Source: Varroa destructor (taxonomy: Eukaryota; Arthropoda; Arachnida; Mesostigmata; Varroidae). From it: 64,000 nucleotides of DNA. The notes beneath the pieces are model-generated. The model saw nothing but the letters and a program-made list of their open reading frames with translations. It had not been told where the DNA came from and made no database searches. Of the stretch, positions 35,781 to 47,845 are shown in pieces. Position numbers and translations under genes: made by a program. Within the stretch, counting starts at the first letter, position 1. Each line of letters starts with the position of its first letter. Where the stretch lies: the NCBI RefSeq assembly GCF_002443255.2, contig NW_019211454.1:881936-945935 (forward strand), read 5' to 3'.

Positions 35781-38700
35781 GTAGAGACTGCGCGAATTTG
35801 GAAGCACACCACTATTAATAGCGCCCCAGGTTGAACGTTTCTTTAAGTGCGTATGTGGGCATGCTCACGCGTAGCTCGTCTCGAGATACTAAAGCAAGAT
35901 ATTTTCTGTATGTGTAATTTGGCTGCAATAAATAAGGCCGGGGGAGTACATTTGTTAACTATGTAAGACACGTATGAAAGACATTCAACCCTTTGCTCTC
36001 AGCCACATTGGACACAACGGCAGCAAAGGCTGACCTTTTCCTAATAAACTTTTGTTGACTACTGTTATTGTTGATTAAATACTAGGCTTTCTCGTACCTA
36101 TTAAGATATAGCCGTGAATAGATAATGGTCCACCCAGTTTAAGAGTAATGTGTTGAATAGCATATTTGTTGTTCCTCTCTATGAAAATTGTTTAGTACAG
36201 GAAGACCAGCAGGCTCTGCAAATCTAAGTGCAATAGATAACAGCCTGTACCTGGCATAGACCAGGGAAAGACATCGTTTTTCTTTAGGTGGGTGTTCACA
36301 AACGATGACAAGTGCAAAGCCAATTAATGATTTATCGGCAGTTCAGTGAAATTAATTATGCCTACAAAACCGACTGTTTAAGGTTAAATTTGATTTCCAC
36401 GCTAGTGAAATGAACGAACAACCACAGTGTCCCCCAACGGATCTGCAAGTGATATCCAATGATTCTTCCCTATTTTCTCCGATACTTCAACCCTTTAAAT
36501 GCACTTGGTGTCCTTTTTGCAAAAGCGCTGATGTAGAAAGGCCTCGGAGTTCGCAGAATTATAAGAATCCAGTTTGGTAGAATTCGATTCGAATTTTTAT
36601 ATATATTGTTTAAAACCAATAGGGTTGTTTATATTTTAAGGTACCCTTAGCACAATTAGATTATTAAATCTGCGTCCATTCGAATGATATCCAATCATTA
36701 ATATATTTTTCGAATTCTTATAAGTAAATTTGGTGTCCATAGTGATGTGAACCCTCATTCAGAGTTCCCAGAACAAATTTATGTTCCGAACCCCTAGACT
36801 TATCCGTGCCGGCTAAGATCTACTTCATCAAACCTACAAATTCGGACCGAGTAATATTTTCTATAACGCACGGTCTGAAAACTCTTAACTTCGAAAGTCG
36901 CTTTACAAAAAAAAAAACGCGACTTTTTTAAATGCTCGTTCGGATTTCATAAATGAAAGCCGATTTGTATCATCAGCAGGTATTCGTAAGTCGTTAGTAT
37001 ATTTCATTTACGAGGCCCAATATGTATTATGTTAACTCTGAATGTACTTGTTCTATGTAACAGATAAACCCCAAATGCATGCACTACCTTTTATTCCACC
37101 CCTTATGCATCATTGGGGTTTCAAAAGAATGAGAGTCGGCTTCTGCTAAGTTTAGGTCAAACCACCAAAAAAAGATTTTGTTTTAGCGTCGCAGTTGATT
37201 ATCCACAATAACGCAGTAGATAATCTATAATAAATAATAATATCCACTAATAGTCAGAAAAAACAATGCCACCTGCAGCGTCAGCATATACATCTGGGTT
37301 CGATACATTTTGACGGATCAAGTAACCGGTATTTATAATAGTAATATATTTCTTTGCTAGCAACTTAGGTGAAATGTCTTAGCATAAGAACTCCCGTTAA
37401 CTATCTTGTCTCATGAAACCATTAACTAAAGGTGGGTTCAAATGAGCACAGAAATCGTTTGAAAGAAATCACTGAACCTTAGCTAGGAATAACGGGCTGG
37501 GACTGCTTTGCTGTGAGTCACTTGCTTTAGGGATTCCCGGGAGTCGGACATGACTCGAGTTAAACTTGTTTTCGTTAAACACGCTCTGTAAAAAAAAACA
37601 GCTTTTGATGTCAGTGAATAAGCCCAAGTAAACGGGCTTTTTTGGAACACGGGTTCCGTCTCTGCATGATAAAATAATCGTGAATATTTTTGTCCCTTGA
37701 ACGATAATCAGCGTAATCTATGGAAGGAGAACATAAGAAGGGAGCATAAAAAATGTTCACTTTTATGATTAATTATTTTATCAGTTGGGATGACTTTGTA
37801 TATTTTCATGGCGCCCATATTTACTGGAACAAAAGGGGACTGCTCGGTGCAATATTAAAGTGCTACAATATATGACGTGCTACCTAAAGCAAAGACTGTT
37901 TCAGCCGATGATGAGCCGGTTGCTATAAGTGTACAATGGCTACTCGATTTATAGTAAAACATGGTTCTTTGCATTGTTTGAATGTATCAAACATTCTTTG
38001 AGCGTCTAGCGACCGCTTGACAAAATTAGAAATCTAGCTCACCAAAATTAAGCCTTTTTATGTATTTTTTTATATGTTCAACGTTTCGGGTTGTCAATAG
38101 TTAATTTCATAATGTAATTCAACATTTTCTTAATACAGACAGTGCTAGTCGAAACTAGCTAGGTAGGGTAACAATGGGTCGAAATAGGTAAAATAGGGAT
38201 TGTGGATAATAAGATATCACGCTATAAGTACTCGAAAACAATATGTCTTATACGCGGTTGTCCTCTGGAGTGTTCGACTTACTGGCCAGTCTAAAGCAAG
38301 GCCGGCTTTTACGTCTAACTAAAACAATGATACAAATATTTCTATTTACCAACTATGTAGACCAGGACATAAGTCTCCTATGCGACTGCACTCCACTGAT
38401 CTAGCAGCATTCGTAATTTTCCAGGTTTTTGATCGAGACTCGACTTGAATATAAAAGCCGTACATTCCTCTTAGTAGATACAAGTTCACCCAATACCATT
38501 GCTTGAAAATGTACCCTTTTTCATTCACACAAGGTTCGACCAGTCAGTGATGCCAGATTTAGCTGGCACGCACAAATTATTGAAATATCGACTTATATTG
38601 TAACGGCTTAATACGCGTAGCCTTGGTACTAGAGCATAAAAAACTATATTAAATCTAACTCAACAATTCCGCAAACCTAGCATGATTCTACTAATCTTAC

Positions 38701-40734
38701 CAACAAGCCTTACTGCATGACTTACCTAGATGCAAGTTAAGTTCCTTCTCTTCTAAGAACTGTCGATGTGGCTGAAGAAAAAAACAGCAAGTAAAAGTAA
38801 TACGATATCAAATAAATCGAAAACACTCTAGTACACGTATTCGCTGCCTGCAGTCGCAAGCCGACAAAGGATAATAGTTGAGGTTTAAAGAAAAAAACAG
38901 TGATACTTATTTTCAAAAGAGTAACTCAGACTATGGTTTATTGATAAGGACAATTTTGCTTCCGAAGACCTGACAAAGAGCTGAAGAATGAAGCTTACAT
39001 TCAGTAGAGCGCTAGTTGTATTCATTAACTTCTAGTTTCGAGTTTTAAGAAGAATACAAATATCACTACAACCACTACTCGCTTCAGTAGACTTGACTAG
39101 ACTAGAATTTAGCTAAATATATAAAACCGCAAAAACTCAACTTTTTCCAAAAATCATCACTCTTGCTAAGGAAAACTTGTGTAATGGTGAGTCATTTTTT
39201 TAAATACGTTTTTTAATAAAACTGAATATTAAAAAATAAAACTGAAATCGCAAGCGCTAGCTTTGCATAGCTAGTATACGTAAAACAGACATCGTCTATG
39301 TGTCTCAAGTAATAGCTTTACGTTCTTCCATTTTTCTACCTACTATAAGAAACATATGACGGCTGGAGCGAGGGAGCACCTTGCCACTGCAAACGAAAAC
39401 CTAAGTTCAGATGTTTCACCCAAAATGATAGACACTTACTTGGTTCTTTTAAAGCGTAATAATCTCAAAGACTCAGTCTTTTCTATACCGTCCACTTATT
39501 TTTTTCAAATGTTTAAAAGTGAATATAGGGTAAAGGTTTTGTTCAAAGTGCTTTTGGTATGCCCTATAACTTTGCTTCTTGCAATTAAGGCGATACGTAA
39601 GTTCATGTACCTTTGCTATATTATATCACTTGCGTATAAAGGTGCGCCGTGCGTAGAAAATGTCAGGACTGTTTCTAACTGAGCAGATATGTCTGCCAGC
39701 ATCTCTAACCATTTAGCTGCACGATCTAGAATTATCACCGCCCATTAACAGCGAAGAAAAAAGATGTACGTTTATGGCTATTTTTGTACGGTGTAAAAAG
39801 GACAATATATTCTATTGCTCATAAAAAAATTTCCTATGATTTAACGAATGCCTCGTGCGCGTCTCACGGGTAGGTAGTCATTTATGTGCTATTTAAAAGT
39901 TTACATATTCATAACTACGTAAAAATTGATAGGTGTCAATGTAAGCGATTACAGGAAGTCTCCCACCTGACAATACGCATTTTCAGACGCGAGACGCAGA
40001 AAGTACAATCTATTGCTTAGAGGAGTTTGTATGCTGGAACCGTCTCAAAACCAGCTTTAACAATGTCTCTAATTTTTTGCGTGTAGACTTAGCTAAACGA
40101 GAGAAGGGATTATCTAACAATATGTACAAAAGACTACCCATATGCCCTAATAATAACGGAGAATAAAATGGCTTTTTAGGCAAGGTTCTTAGTAGCGGTT
40201 TCGAATTTTTGAAACATTCAGAGATGTAAGTGCCTCTTAAATTGGATTTTCAGAAAAATCGAATTGTTTCGCTTCTTACCATAAGCTGCTGAAATACGGT
40301 GTTTTGTTCCAGAAAAGGGTAAAGAATTTCTGGAGAATATTAATAGTGTTCACAATGCTTGCCAAGTTCATTTATCTTACGCCCCTATTATCCACACGAA
40401 ATTTAACTACTATTCGTTAACTATTCGTAACCTTGTGATAGTTGAATGCATAGCGGATTCAAAATACCACGAAAAAAATGGAACAATGAAATACATTGTA
40501 TAGGTTAGTACAGTGATCAGACTATTTCATAGGAATATCTGAAAGTCGATAAAAGGTAATGGAACTACTAATCGGATCGCAAAAGCATTACACTAAAATA
40601 ACGCAGCAATGTAATAGAATGACTCCAACAATTTACACAAACTGAGTGACAGGAAAATGACTGCAGATTATTTGCGAAAAATATCTATGAATAAATGACA
40701 GAGCTGATACATTCGATCGGTACTGGCTGGGGCT

Positions 40735-41410
40735 TTTAAACCCCAACCGCGTCCAAGGTAGCAGTTATGTATTACTCTCTAGGCCGCTATACTGCAACAG
40801 CACCCTTGTCAAAGATTTAACGTCTTGGGAACACCTCCTTATCAGTAACTGCCTTGACTGCCGTGCGCTGTCACCGCAGTGCTACAATGATCCCGGCACC
40901 CTTGAACCTCAGTCTGTTTTCGTAGACGTACCATAACCCTTCCTGAAGTCTGTACGGTCAGGACCTGACGGTACACGCTTGTGTGCTCCCCGTACGGCAT
41001 TTGACTAAGCTCTTTTATTCCTTATCTCCTTCTGTAGGCACTAGTCCTTAGGCGCTAAACTCGCTTCCACCGCCTGCTTAAGCGCCCCACGCTACATAGA
41101 CTACGGCTACCAGTACCTATTGTTTCCACTAGCCTAACCTAGCTGTGCCGCCAACCTGGTCAACGGGGTCCGCGTTTCCTTCGTCGTTCCCGATCCTTGA
41201 TAATCCAGAAAAAAATCGGGTGGCCGGTTCCGAAGTCTCAATATTACGTCCTGCAATGTCTTTCACCAGTGTTTGCATCAGACGGCTGATTTTCACCAGG
41301 AAACAGAGTTTATCTCCTAGTTCGGTCGCGTAACATCGGCGAAGTAAATCCAGTCTTCAGGCGGAAGTTCATACCTTCTCAATAATGTGCATAAAGCGTT
41401 AAATCTGCTG
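40735..41410 (-). mobile_element. Ty3/gypsy-like gag and protease relic
   Basis: A GC-rich patch in AT-rich intron. Read on the minus strand, about 41345-41280 gives LLRRCYATELGDKLCFLV followed by Ile, Ser, Arg, Leu and Met. This resembles the gypsy gag block LLxxEELGDRKPSQLLRxMRxL. About 500 bases downstream, at 40830-40795, the strand reads IFDKGAVAV, stop, RP, resembling the retropepsin active site FLVDTGAxVSVIPP with DTGA altered to DKGA. Many stops lie between. Order and spacing suit gag followed by protease, but no reverse transcriptase, integrase or LTR was found. The decay is too far gone to name the family firmly. Confidence 0.4.
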
Positions 41411-42729
41411 CTTGATCGAGAACTTCGTGGCTACCACCAAATTTTGCCCCTAATTAAAAAATGACAATGCATTGGCAGCGGCAAAGGCTTTTATACACTA
41501 ATTACGTCCGAATCAGCAGTTAGTGATTATCAGTTAGTATTATTACATTACGTATACATATACATCCTGATGCCGAAGAAGACAGACACCGGAATGAAAA
41601 TGTTTGTATGTTCCGACTGGGTTACCTTTCTCGCATGTATTTGTTCATTAACTACTCGCTTTGAGATTTTCACGCAGTTTAAACCGTTCTTAGGCCATAT
41701 GCTAATTTTTTTTTTGACGCAATTGAAAAATGACGCAATATTAATATATCTAGATTCATTGAAGTTTGAACAAGAAGAGAATACATCTTTTAACTGTTTC
41801 TTTAGAGACTATTTGTCTGAGTTTATCGATATAAAAAATGGATCAAAAATCCTTGTACATTACACGCCATGCGCGTTGACAAAATAAAAAAAGCCCATAA
41901 TGTATGAATCGGGATACCAATATCATGAAACATCATCTTGCGCTCTATTTTAAAGTGTGTGGTTATTTTGAATTATTTACTGCTCGAAAGCCACGTGGAG
42001 ACTGGCAACAATCCAAAAACGCCGACTTCGGGTATACTTCGTTGACTTTCAACGCGAAGAGGCTAGACAATTTCTAATCTTTGCTTTTATATCTCCGTCC
42101 GAGTAGACGGACCTTCATTTTGCATTATGTTGAGTTTGTGGTTTTGTTCAATATCAAAAACAGAGCATGAAATCATGGCCATTGTAAGTAGCCTGCCAAA
42201 GCATATCATAATTTATATTAAGCTCCCTGTATGTATAAGCTTATTCTATAACGAGATAGAAGAGATTAAATTGTATTATTTTTAGTAGAAAAATATCATA
42301 ACTGTTCCACTTCATTATAATGAATATGTAAAATACTAGAGGCACTATAAACGTGCAGACACTACAAATAAATACGAGGCCGAAGTTGATCGACAGTTAA
42401 AAGGACCTTTAGTTCAGAACGATGTAAGTTTTTATTTAAAAAAAAAAAGAAGCCAAGGTGACGTTAAGAATACTCTAACTGCACGAAGTTTCTTTAAAAC
42501 GTAATATCAGTTTGTTGCTAATTTTCAAACTGTTTTTGCCCTTCACGTCTCTCTGCTAAACAGGTTCTGCTAGACTTCTAGAATACTCTTTTGATGTCTA
42601 ATCCAAATTTCACGGGGCCTTTTGTTTCCACATCAAATAGTGGCCCTGATGTGTCCCTAGGGAGTTCTAAGGACAAAGTAATGGTTTGTGAACTGTAATT
42701 CGTTCTTGACTGTGCATTATAATTTACAG

Positions 42730-42870
42730 GTCTGGTCCTATCGGCGGTCTCTTCTGAGAAATGGCTGACGCTTTCGCTCTGTGTATCTTCTCCGATCAAT
42801 GATAATAACAACGACGTGGACTTAGAGCAAACGACAGCAAACCATCGCTTAGAGGAATTTTTGAGTAATC
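42730..42870 (+). CDS. CASK: CASK exon: linker between kinase and first L27
   Basis: This exon was found by phase and similarity; it has no start codon of its own. It follows TAATTTACAG and ends before GTAAGT, the strongest donor of the set. Two bases complete the Gly of KLKG. The product LVLSAVSSEKW aligns with CASK AVLAAVSSHKF/W. After this comes an Asp/Asn-rich stretch (INDNNNDVDLEQTTANHRLE) ending EEFLSN, then one base of a split codon. The 141 bases are open throughout and joining to the next exon gives an Arg codon and AVSVIIESL. The acidic linker varies in length and sequence between species, so only the first eleven residues give real homology. A minus-strand frame at 42578-42811 overlaps it and is a shadow. 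Confidence 0.82.
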
Positions 42871-44260
42871 GTAAGTCTCTACTCAGTTTTTATGTTCAAA
42901 TAAACAGTTCGAGTGAACATGGTGTGTTAGACAGGCAGGTTTAAGTGAGAATCGTTGGTAACATACGCTTTCGGCGACAGACAGGAAGGCAATTACGTTA
43001 CAAAGATATACAATTTCCTCTTTACGGCGATCAATTTTGCTTATTCCAGGAAAACGGCACATTTCAAAATTTTCATGTTTAGTCGTAGGTATAACAAAAG
43101 GTTTGTCATTTAAAACCCGCCACTTAATTTTGAATTTACGTGCGGCTTTCTCCCAGATAGTCATCTCATTAACTGAAATATACTAGCATTAAAATTCAAT
43201 CAATTGATCATATTTTATAAGCTTACGTATTCAAACTTTACGTTTGACGTTTAACACAAATGTATCCTTATCACGTGCAGTTGTCGGAGCTTCGGATAAA
43301 AGTGGTATTTAGACAAATAGAGTAAGGCTGCATGTAGTGTCCCCAAGTCCAGTCATCCCGCAGAAACAGATTTCAGTTAGTCTGTTTAGCCGTCAACCTC
43401 GCTATACATCGAGGCGAAACGTATTCCTAACAATGTTACCATCAAGCAAATAGCAACCGAGTGTCACTGAGCGACAGGTTCATCAAGATAGGTCGATTGA
43501 AAGTTGAAAAGACATATTTTCATAAGTGTCGCATGTACCAATAAGGCCATTGCTTCTAAACGTATTTATTAAACATAGGTTCCACTCACTTTAATCACAT
43601 ATAATATGGCACGTAATTCACAAATCACTTCTAAAGATACACTTTTAATTGACAAATAATTGTTTAAAAAGTCTATGAGGCCAAGGGATACTGGTACATG
43701 CAAATAGTGTCGCTGTTTTTTAGGAACACTTTGAAGATGAACTTCGTGTTTGAATACGTAAGCATATAAAATATGATCAATTGATTGAAAAACGCCTTGT
43801 TGCAACATCACAGCCGTGGAATGGATGCATAGCGCGCCAATATATATCGAAGTTTGAATGTTGAAATGGTGAAGAGCCGAATACATCGTAGGTCGTAACA
43901 TAAAGCATATACATGCACCTCCCTAGTAGCTCGAATGGCCCAAGCAAATGAAAGATGTACAACAAGCGTATACTGTATATAATTATATCATTATCAACTT
44001 GCTACACAATTACACAGCTAGTTGCTTAGAGCGTCTTACCTGTTAAAACAGGTTTAATTTTTACATCGTGGCCGACAAAGCAATGATAATGTTAACACTT
44101 AACATCCACTTGTATGATCAATTTGTACTTCTCTAATATTGTTCTATATTTTCCGTTAATCGTTTAAATAGTGTTGGGTTATAGTGCCTATGTTGTGCAG
44201 TTGATGGAAAGTCCAAACCCCCCTCTTTTTTTTCTGTCTGGATCTAGCTGCTTCGGTCGG

Positions 44261-44282
44261 TCAGTCAGTCAGTCAGTCAGTC
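44261..44282 (+). repeat. (TCAG)5 tetranucleotide repeat
   Basis: Five and a half TCAG units, preceded by a degenerate GGTCGG. It is a short simple repeat within the intron. Confidence 0.9.
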
Positions 44283-45522
44283 GCTCATTCTACTCCCAGT
44301 GTTCTCACAAAGATCCCTGATACCATAGCGGCGGCAGTAATAGGCAGGTGACATTGTTTGTTGCCAGGCTCCGCTGAAAGGAATTGGAAATCGAACAACT
44401 GCCGATCCCCTTTTTCTCCTATACATCTTCTATCCGGCTGAAAACCAAGGCCGTCACTCGTCACCCTGTTTTTGCGGAGGATTCAGCCCAAGAACTCGAC
44501 ATGTTCTCTCTATTAGTAGGAACAAAACAGCCGAGCAGATGAGTTCTTGGTACTTCGTTGGTTCATTTAATACCGCTTACCGTAGCCGTCCCAACTGCGA
44601 TCTAGGTAGAAGAGCAGAAATGTCCTTTAAGATGTCCTTAAAAATGTCCTAAAAGAGGAACAATAAAATAGGCTTTTCCAAATGAATTGGAATTTAATTG
44701 ATGTCATCGGGCCTACTTAAAGACAGGGGGCAATAATCGGAATTTACAGTGCGACGTATATTGGCAACGCTTGCCTACCTATTGGTCCTTATTATTGTGA
44801 AGTAGAAAATAGTCCAAAATATCAAAATGCTTAAAGAAATCGGATTGTTTTTCTGTCTTAAGGCATAATTGGCTTCGGTAAAGTTTATCAATGATCGCAA
44901 TTACATTTAACCTAAGCTGTCATAGCACAACAAGTCCGAAATTAGCAAGCAGTCCTTCCAGTGCTCTGCGTTCTTTCAGACATATGCACTGCAAAATGCT
45001 TTTGGCCTGTGAATCAATAAATTCATTCCTTTAAAAGAGAGTGTTCTACTGAAATGTAGTTACCACTGAAATTCTCACACAATCAAGTCAAAAATATTCC
45101 GAGCCCTTAACTACTGGTACCAAATAAAGCTTCAGTCTGTACACATGTAAAAGTTTCCTTTTCGAACATTGCGGTTATATAATTCGAATTAATTGGGCTC
45201 AAAAGCTGTTTCTGATCAGTATAAACGATCATGTAACTCGAATCTTTGTCTATTTTATGGATCTGCAAAGCTAAGGTTCCTCATAGGCATCTCATCAGAC
45301 TAATATTATAATAAAAGATTAGAGAAGTAACTCGATGATTGGTATCTAATTTGGGAATTGTTTTTGGGATCTCACTTTGGCATTACTGTTGACTTAATAT
45401 TAACGACGTTATGCAGTGATCGCCCCCACTATCTTCCCGCGTCAACAACATGGGCCTGTCTTAAGAAAAAGTGTTGAAATTCACTGTACGATTCAGGCCT
45501 GTATATGGGCTCCATATATATA

Positions 45523-45622
45523 NNNNNNNNNNNNNNNNNNNNNNNNNNNNNNNNNNNNNNNNNNNNNNNNNNNNNNNNNNNNNNNNNNNNNNNNNNNNNN
45601 NNNNNNNNNNNNNNNNNNNNNN
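45523..45622. other. Assembly gap of 100 N
   Basis: Exactly 100 N, a conventional placeholder for a gap of unknown size. It is flanked by CCATATATATA on the left and TATATATATCCATATATATA on the right, so the assembly probably failed in an AT dinucleotide tract. Protein frames reported across it are meaningless. Confidence 0.99.
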
Positions 45623-45810
45623 TATATATATCCATATATATATAACTGCCTCCATTCATTGCTAGGCATAGAATTGATCTAGTGGAATACATTTTACGAT
45701 AAAGAAATTTGTCCAAATATATTGCGGAAGCACTTTTCTTGCAAAAATTTTTAGCAGGCGATCTCATTGGCCATATATAGGCCATTCACGGGTGCTGGTA
45801 CTTTTTACAG

Positions 45811-45929
45811 GTGCGGTGTCGGTGATAATTGAATCGCTCGATGATTTGGAATGTCTCAGTGATCCGAATTACGATCCGGTGATGCTGGATAACCTTTTTA
45901 CAGAGCAACGATTTATCAGTCTACTACAG
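45811..45929 (+). CDS. CASK: CASK exon: first L27 domain
   Basis: A 119-base exon between CTTTTTACAG and GTGAGT. Two bases finish the split codon, then AVSVIIESLDDLECLSDP leads on to LDNLFTEQRFISLLQ. This follows the CASK L27 pattern AVSxVLDSLEExxxLxD...FLxxxFxDxxLxxLL. L27 domains pair with L27 partners such as LIN-7 and SAP97-type proteins to hold junction complexes together. The exon ends on a codon boundary inside the last helix, as in vertebrate CASK. The five exons to this point give 219 uninterrupted codons. The next exon should open with a residue run like LYDKI. Confidence 0.88.
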
Positions 45930-47845
45930 GTGAGTGTTCCCAAATCTCTGCTTACATTAAGCCTTCCAAACAAAAACACAAGAATATTATGTTCTAGCAT
46001 TTTTTTTCGAACACACAAATGCCTGTCTTCGCTTGATTTGCCATATCCAGCCTGCTGTAATTCTTTCCACTTCCTAAACTTGAGAATCATCCGAAAGAAA
46101 ATGATTTTAAATGAGTGAGGAAATTGGAGACAAATGAAAGCAGAATTGAAATTTATTTCTAGGCTTTTGTTCGAAAACAGCTTCAAAAGTCTAAAAAAAA
46201 ATGGCGGCGCACGTGTACCGGAATTCAAACGTGTCCTGTACCCACATTCTAGACACAGTAATAAGAAAGTGTCTGTGACTGCTCGGCAATCATTCAGCCA
46301 ATAAAGAGAAGGCAGAACCTGGATGCCAGATCTAGGCCGTCATTGGTTTAGGTATAAACAAAAGTTATAGGTCCATAATAGCTGTCAAAAGTTTCCACGG
46401 AATGAGTGAGCTTTACGTATTATAAGACTTAATCAACTTAAAAACAAAATGTCTATCTTAAGCTTTAGGATATTGCTAGTTAATTTTGCTGCCCATGGAA
46501 ATGTCAGGCATATAGACAGGTATAATGTCAAAGTTATATCCGTCGCTAAAAAATTTTGTTTAAATTTATTTTGTATAGATATTTTTTTTATTTACCACAT
46601 TGTACAGTATTAAATTGTAGAAGAACCAACGACCTCATTAAACTTTTACCCTACAGCGTATTGTATTTTTTCGAAACGATACATTTTGGTAATCATTTCT
46701 AACCATCTATGATTGCACTCTTTTTTAAAACAAGCAAGATTAGAAGGCTTATGTAGAAATGAGAAAATCTAAGTAGATTCTGTTGTAGGCATTTGGGTCT
46801 ACGTTATTTTGATTTCGCCTATTATTGACTGTCCGTAACGTGTTTCAGAAACGTGTTCAGGGGTGAATGCTTTCACCAGAACAATCTACAACAATCAATT
46901 TATTCATAAATCGGCTCGAAGTTATACAGTCCTCTGTGGACCTTCGATAAATATAAAAAATAGGATATAAATGTTATCAAAGTTTAAGCAGCGCGTCAAG
47001 ATGTATAACTTGTACCTTTATGTGTGCCCATGTTGACCATGTTTATCTGCCTTTACACATTTAGAGCGATATTTGCTCCTTAACGCTTTTAGGGCGTGTA
47101 TGAATTTGAGTTGAGCTGTATTTCTTAAAGCTTTATAAGTTTTTGAAAACTAACAGCAAAGCTATAGATCATTATTCTATCGATCAAACGTATTGTTATA
47201 CTTAAGAGTTTAAAATAAGTAAATTAAAAATGTAACATCAATTTTATTAGAACAGAACTTTTATTTTACTTGATCCAGATCAGCCGAATATTATTGTTGT
47301 TAGATATATATTTTAGGATAGATATTGAAAAGTTTGTATCAGTAGTCCATCTAAGTAGAACTAAATATACGTCAGTTTATATGTACACGTCGATATCTAT
47401 ATTAATTAACGCATATCTACGAGCTCCCATGTATTGACAGGATAGTCAGATGTTAAGCTGCTAGCTAGCGGAGTCATAGATCATCGTCGAAGTGACTGCT
47501 ATAGTAACAGTTCTGGTCGACACCGATGGAAACCGCTTTCGTTTCTTTTGTTCCAGGCCGTACTGACGATTCGTCGTAGTACCACCCTGTTCGCTCAGTC
47601 TAGGTATTGTTTTCGTAGTGGGCTTAAGACGTTAGCCACTACTTCCGGCATTTTGACAGCTTCCTGCATGAAGACGACAACAAATTTATTCGCTCGAAAG
47701 TCAATAACAATAAGCCAACCCAGTGACTTTTGAAATTTAAAAACTTTCCCATTACTCGCCCCCAGCAGACGAAGTGTAAATAGTATACTCCGGCTTTCTA
47801 AACACTTATGGGCATAAGCTATTTGAGTTTATTTCAGAAGAAACA

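Larger units (their letters stand above)
31963..42729 (+). other. CASK: 10.8-kb CASK intron
   Basis: The intron begins GTGTGC and ends AATTTACAG. It holds the unrecognised minus-strand frame at 35316-35780, an AT tract at 34755-34776 and the minus-strand gypsy-like relic at 40.7-41.4 kb. The plus-strand frames at 39356-39682 and 41570-41887 are about 105 codons each and AT-rich. They show no protein family I know and lack convincing splice context. The remainder has nothing that I can identify. Confidence 0.7.
42871..45810 (+). other. CASK: 2.9-kb CASK intron with assembly gap
   Basis: Bounded by GTAAGT and CTTTTTACAG. It contains an AGTC repeat and a 100-N gap, listed separately. A GC-richer patch at about 44.2-44.6 kb carries no recognisable coding sequence. 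Minus-strand frames at 42883-43164 and 43569-43965 are discussed under rejected items. Because of the gap, the true intron length is unknown. Confidence 0.75.

Noticed and set aside
42578..42811. Minus-strand 77-codon frame that could be read as a serpin hinge and C-terminus (EETAD, RDTSGPLF)
   Set aside because: The same bases encode the plus-strand CASK exon 42730-42870, which has phase-matched splice sites and clear homology. The minus frame is its shadow and a warning about over-reading serpin motifs by eye.
42883..43965. Minus-strand frames suggesting more serpin pieces (KFKIKWRVLND, RFPGISKI; MLQQGVF)
   Set aside because: The resemblance is short and scattered, and the neighbouring frame proved to be a shadow. 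Without a profile search I do not claim it.
45416..45785. Four open frames running through the N gap
   Set aside because: They are open only because N codons cannot be stops.
45869..46228. 119-codon minus-strand frame
   Set aside because: It is antisense to the CASK L27 exon and adjacent intron and has no similarity of its own.
47548..47733. Possible CASK exon after TTTTGTTCCAG
   Set aside because: Good acceptor, but the in-phase translation (AVLTIRRSTTLF) does not resemble the expected LYDKI/second L27 sequence.
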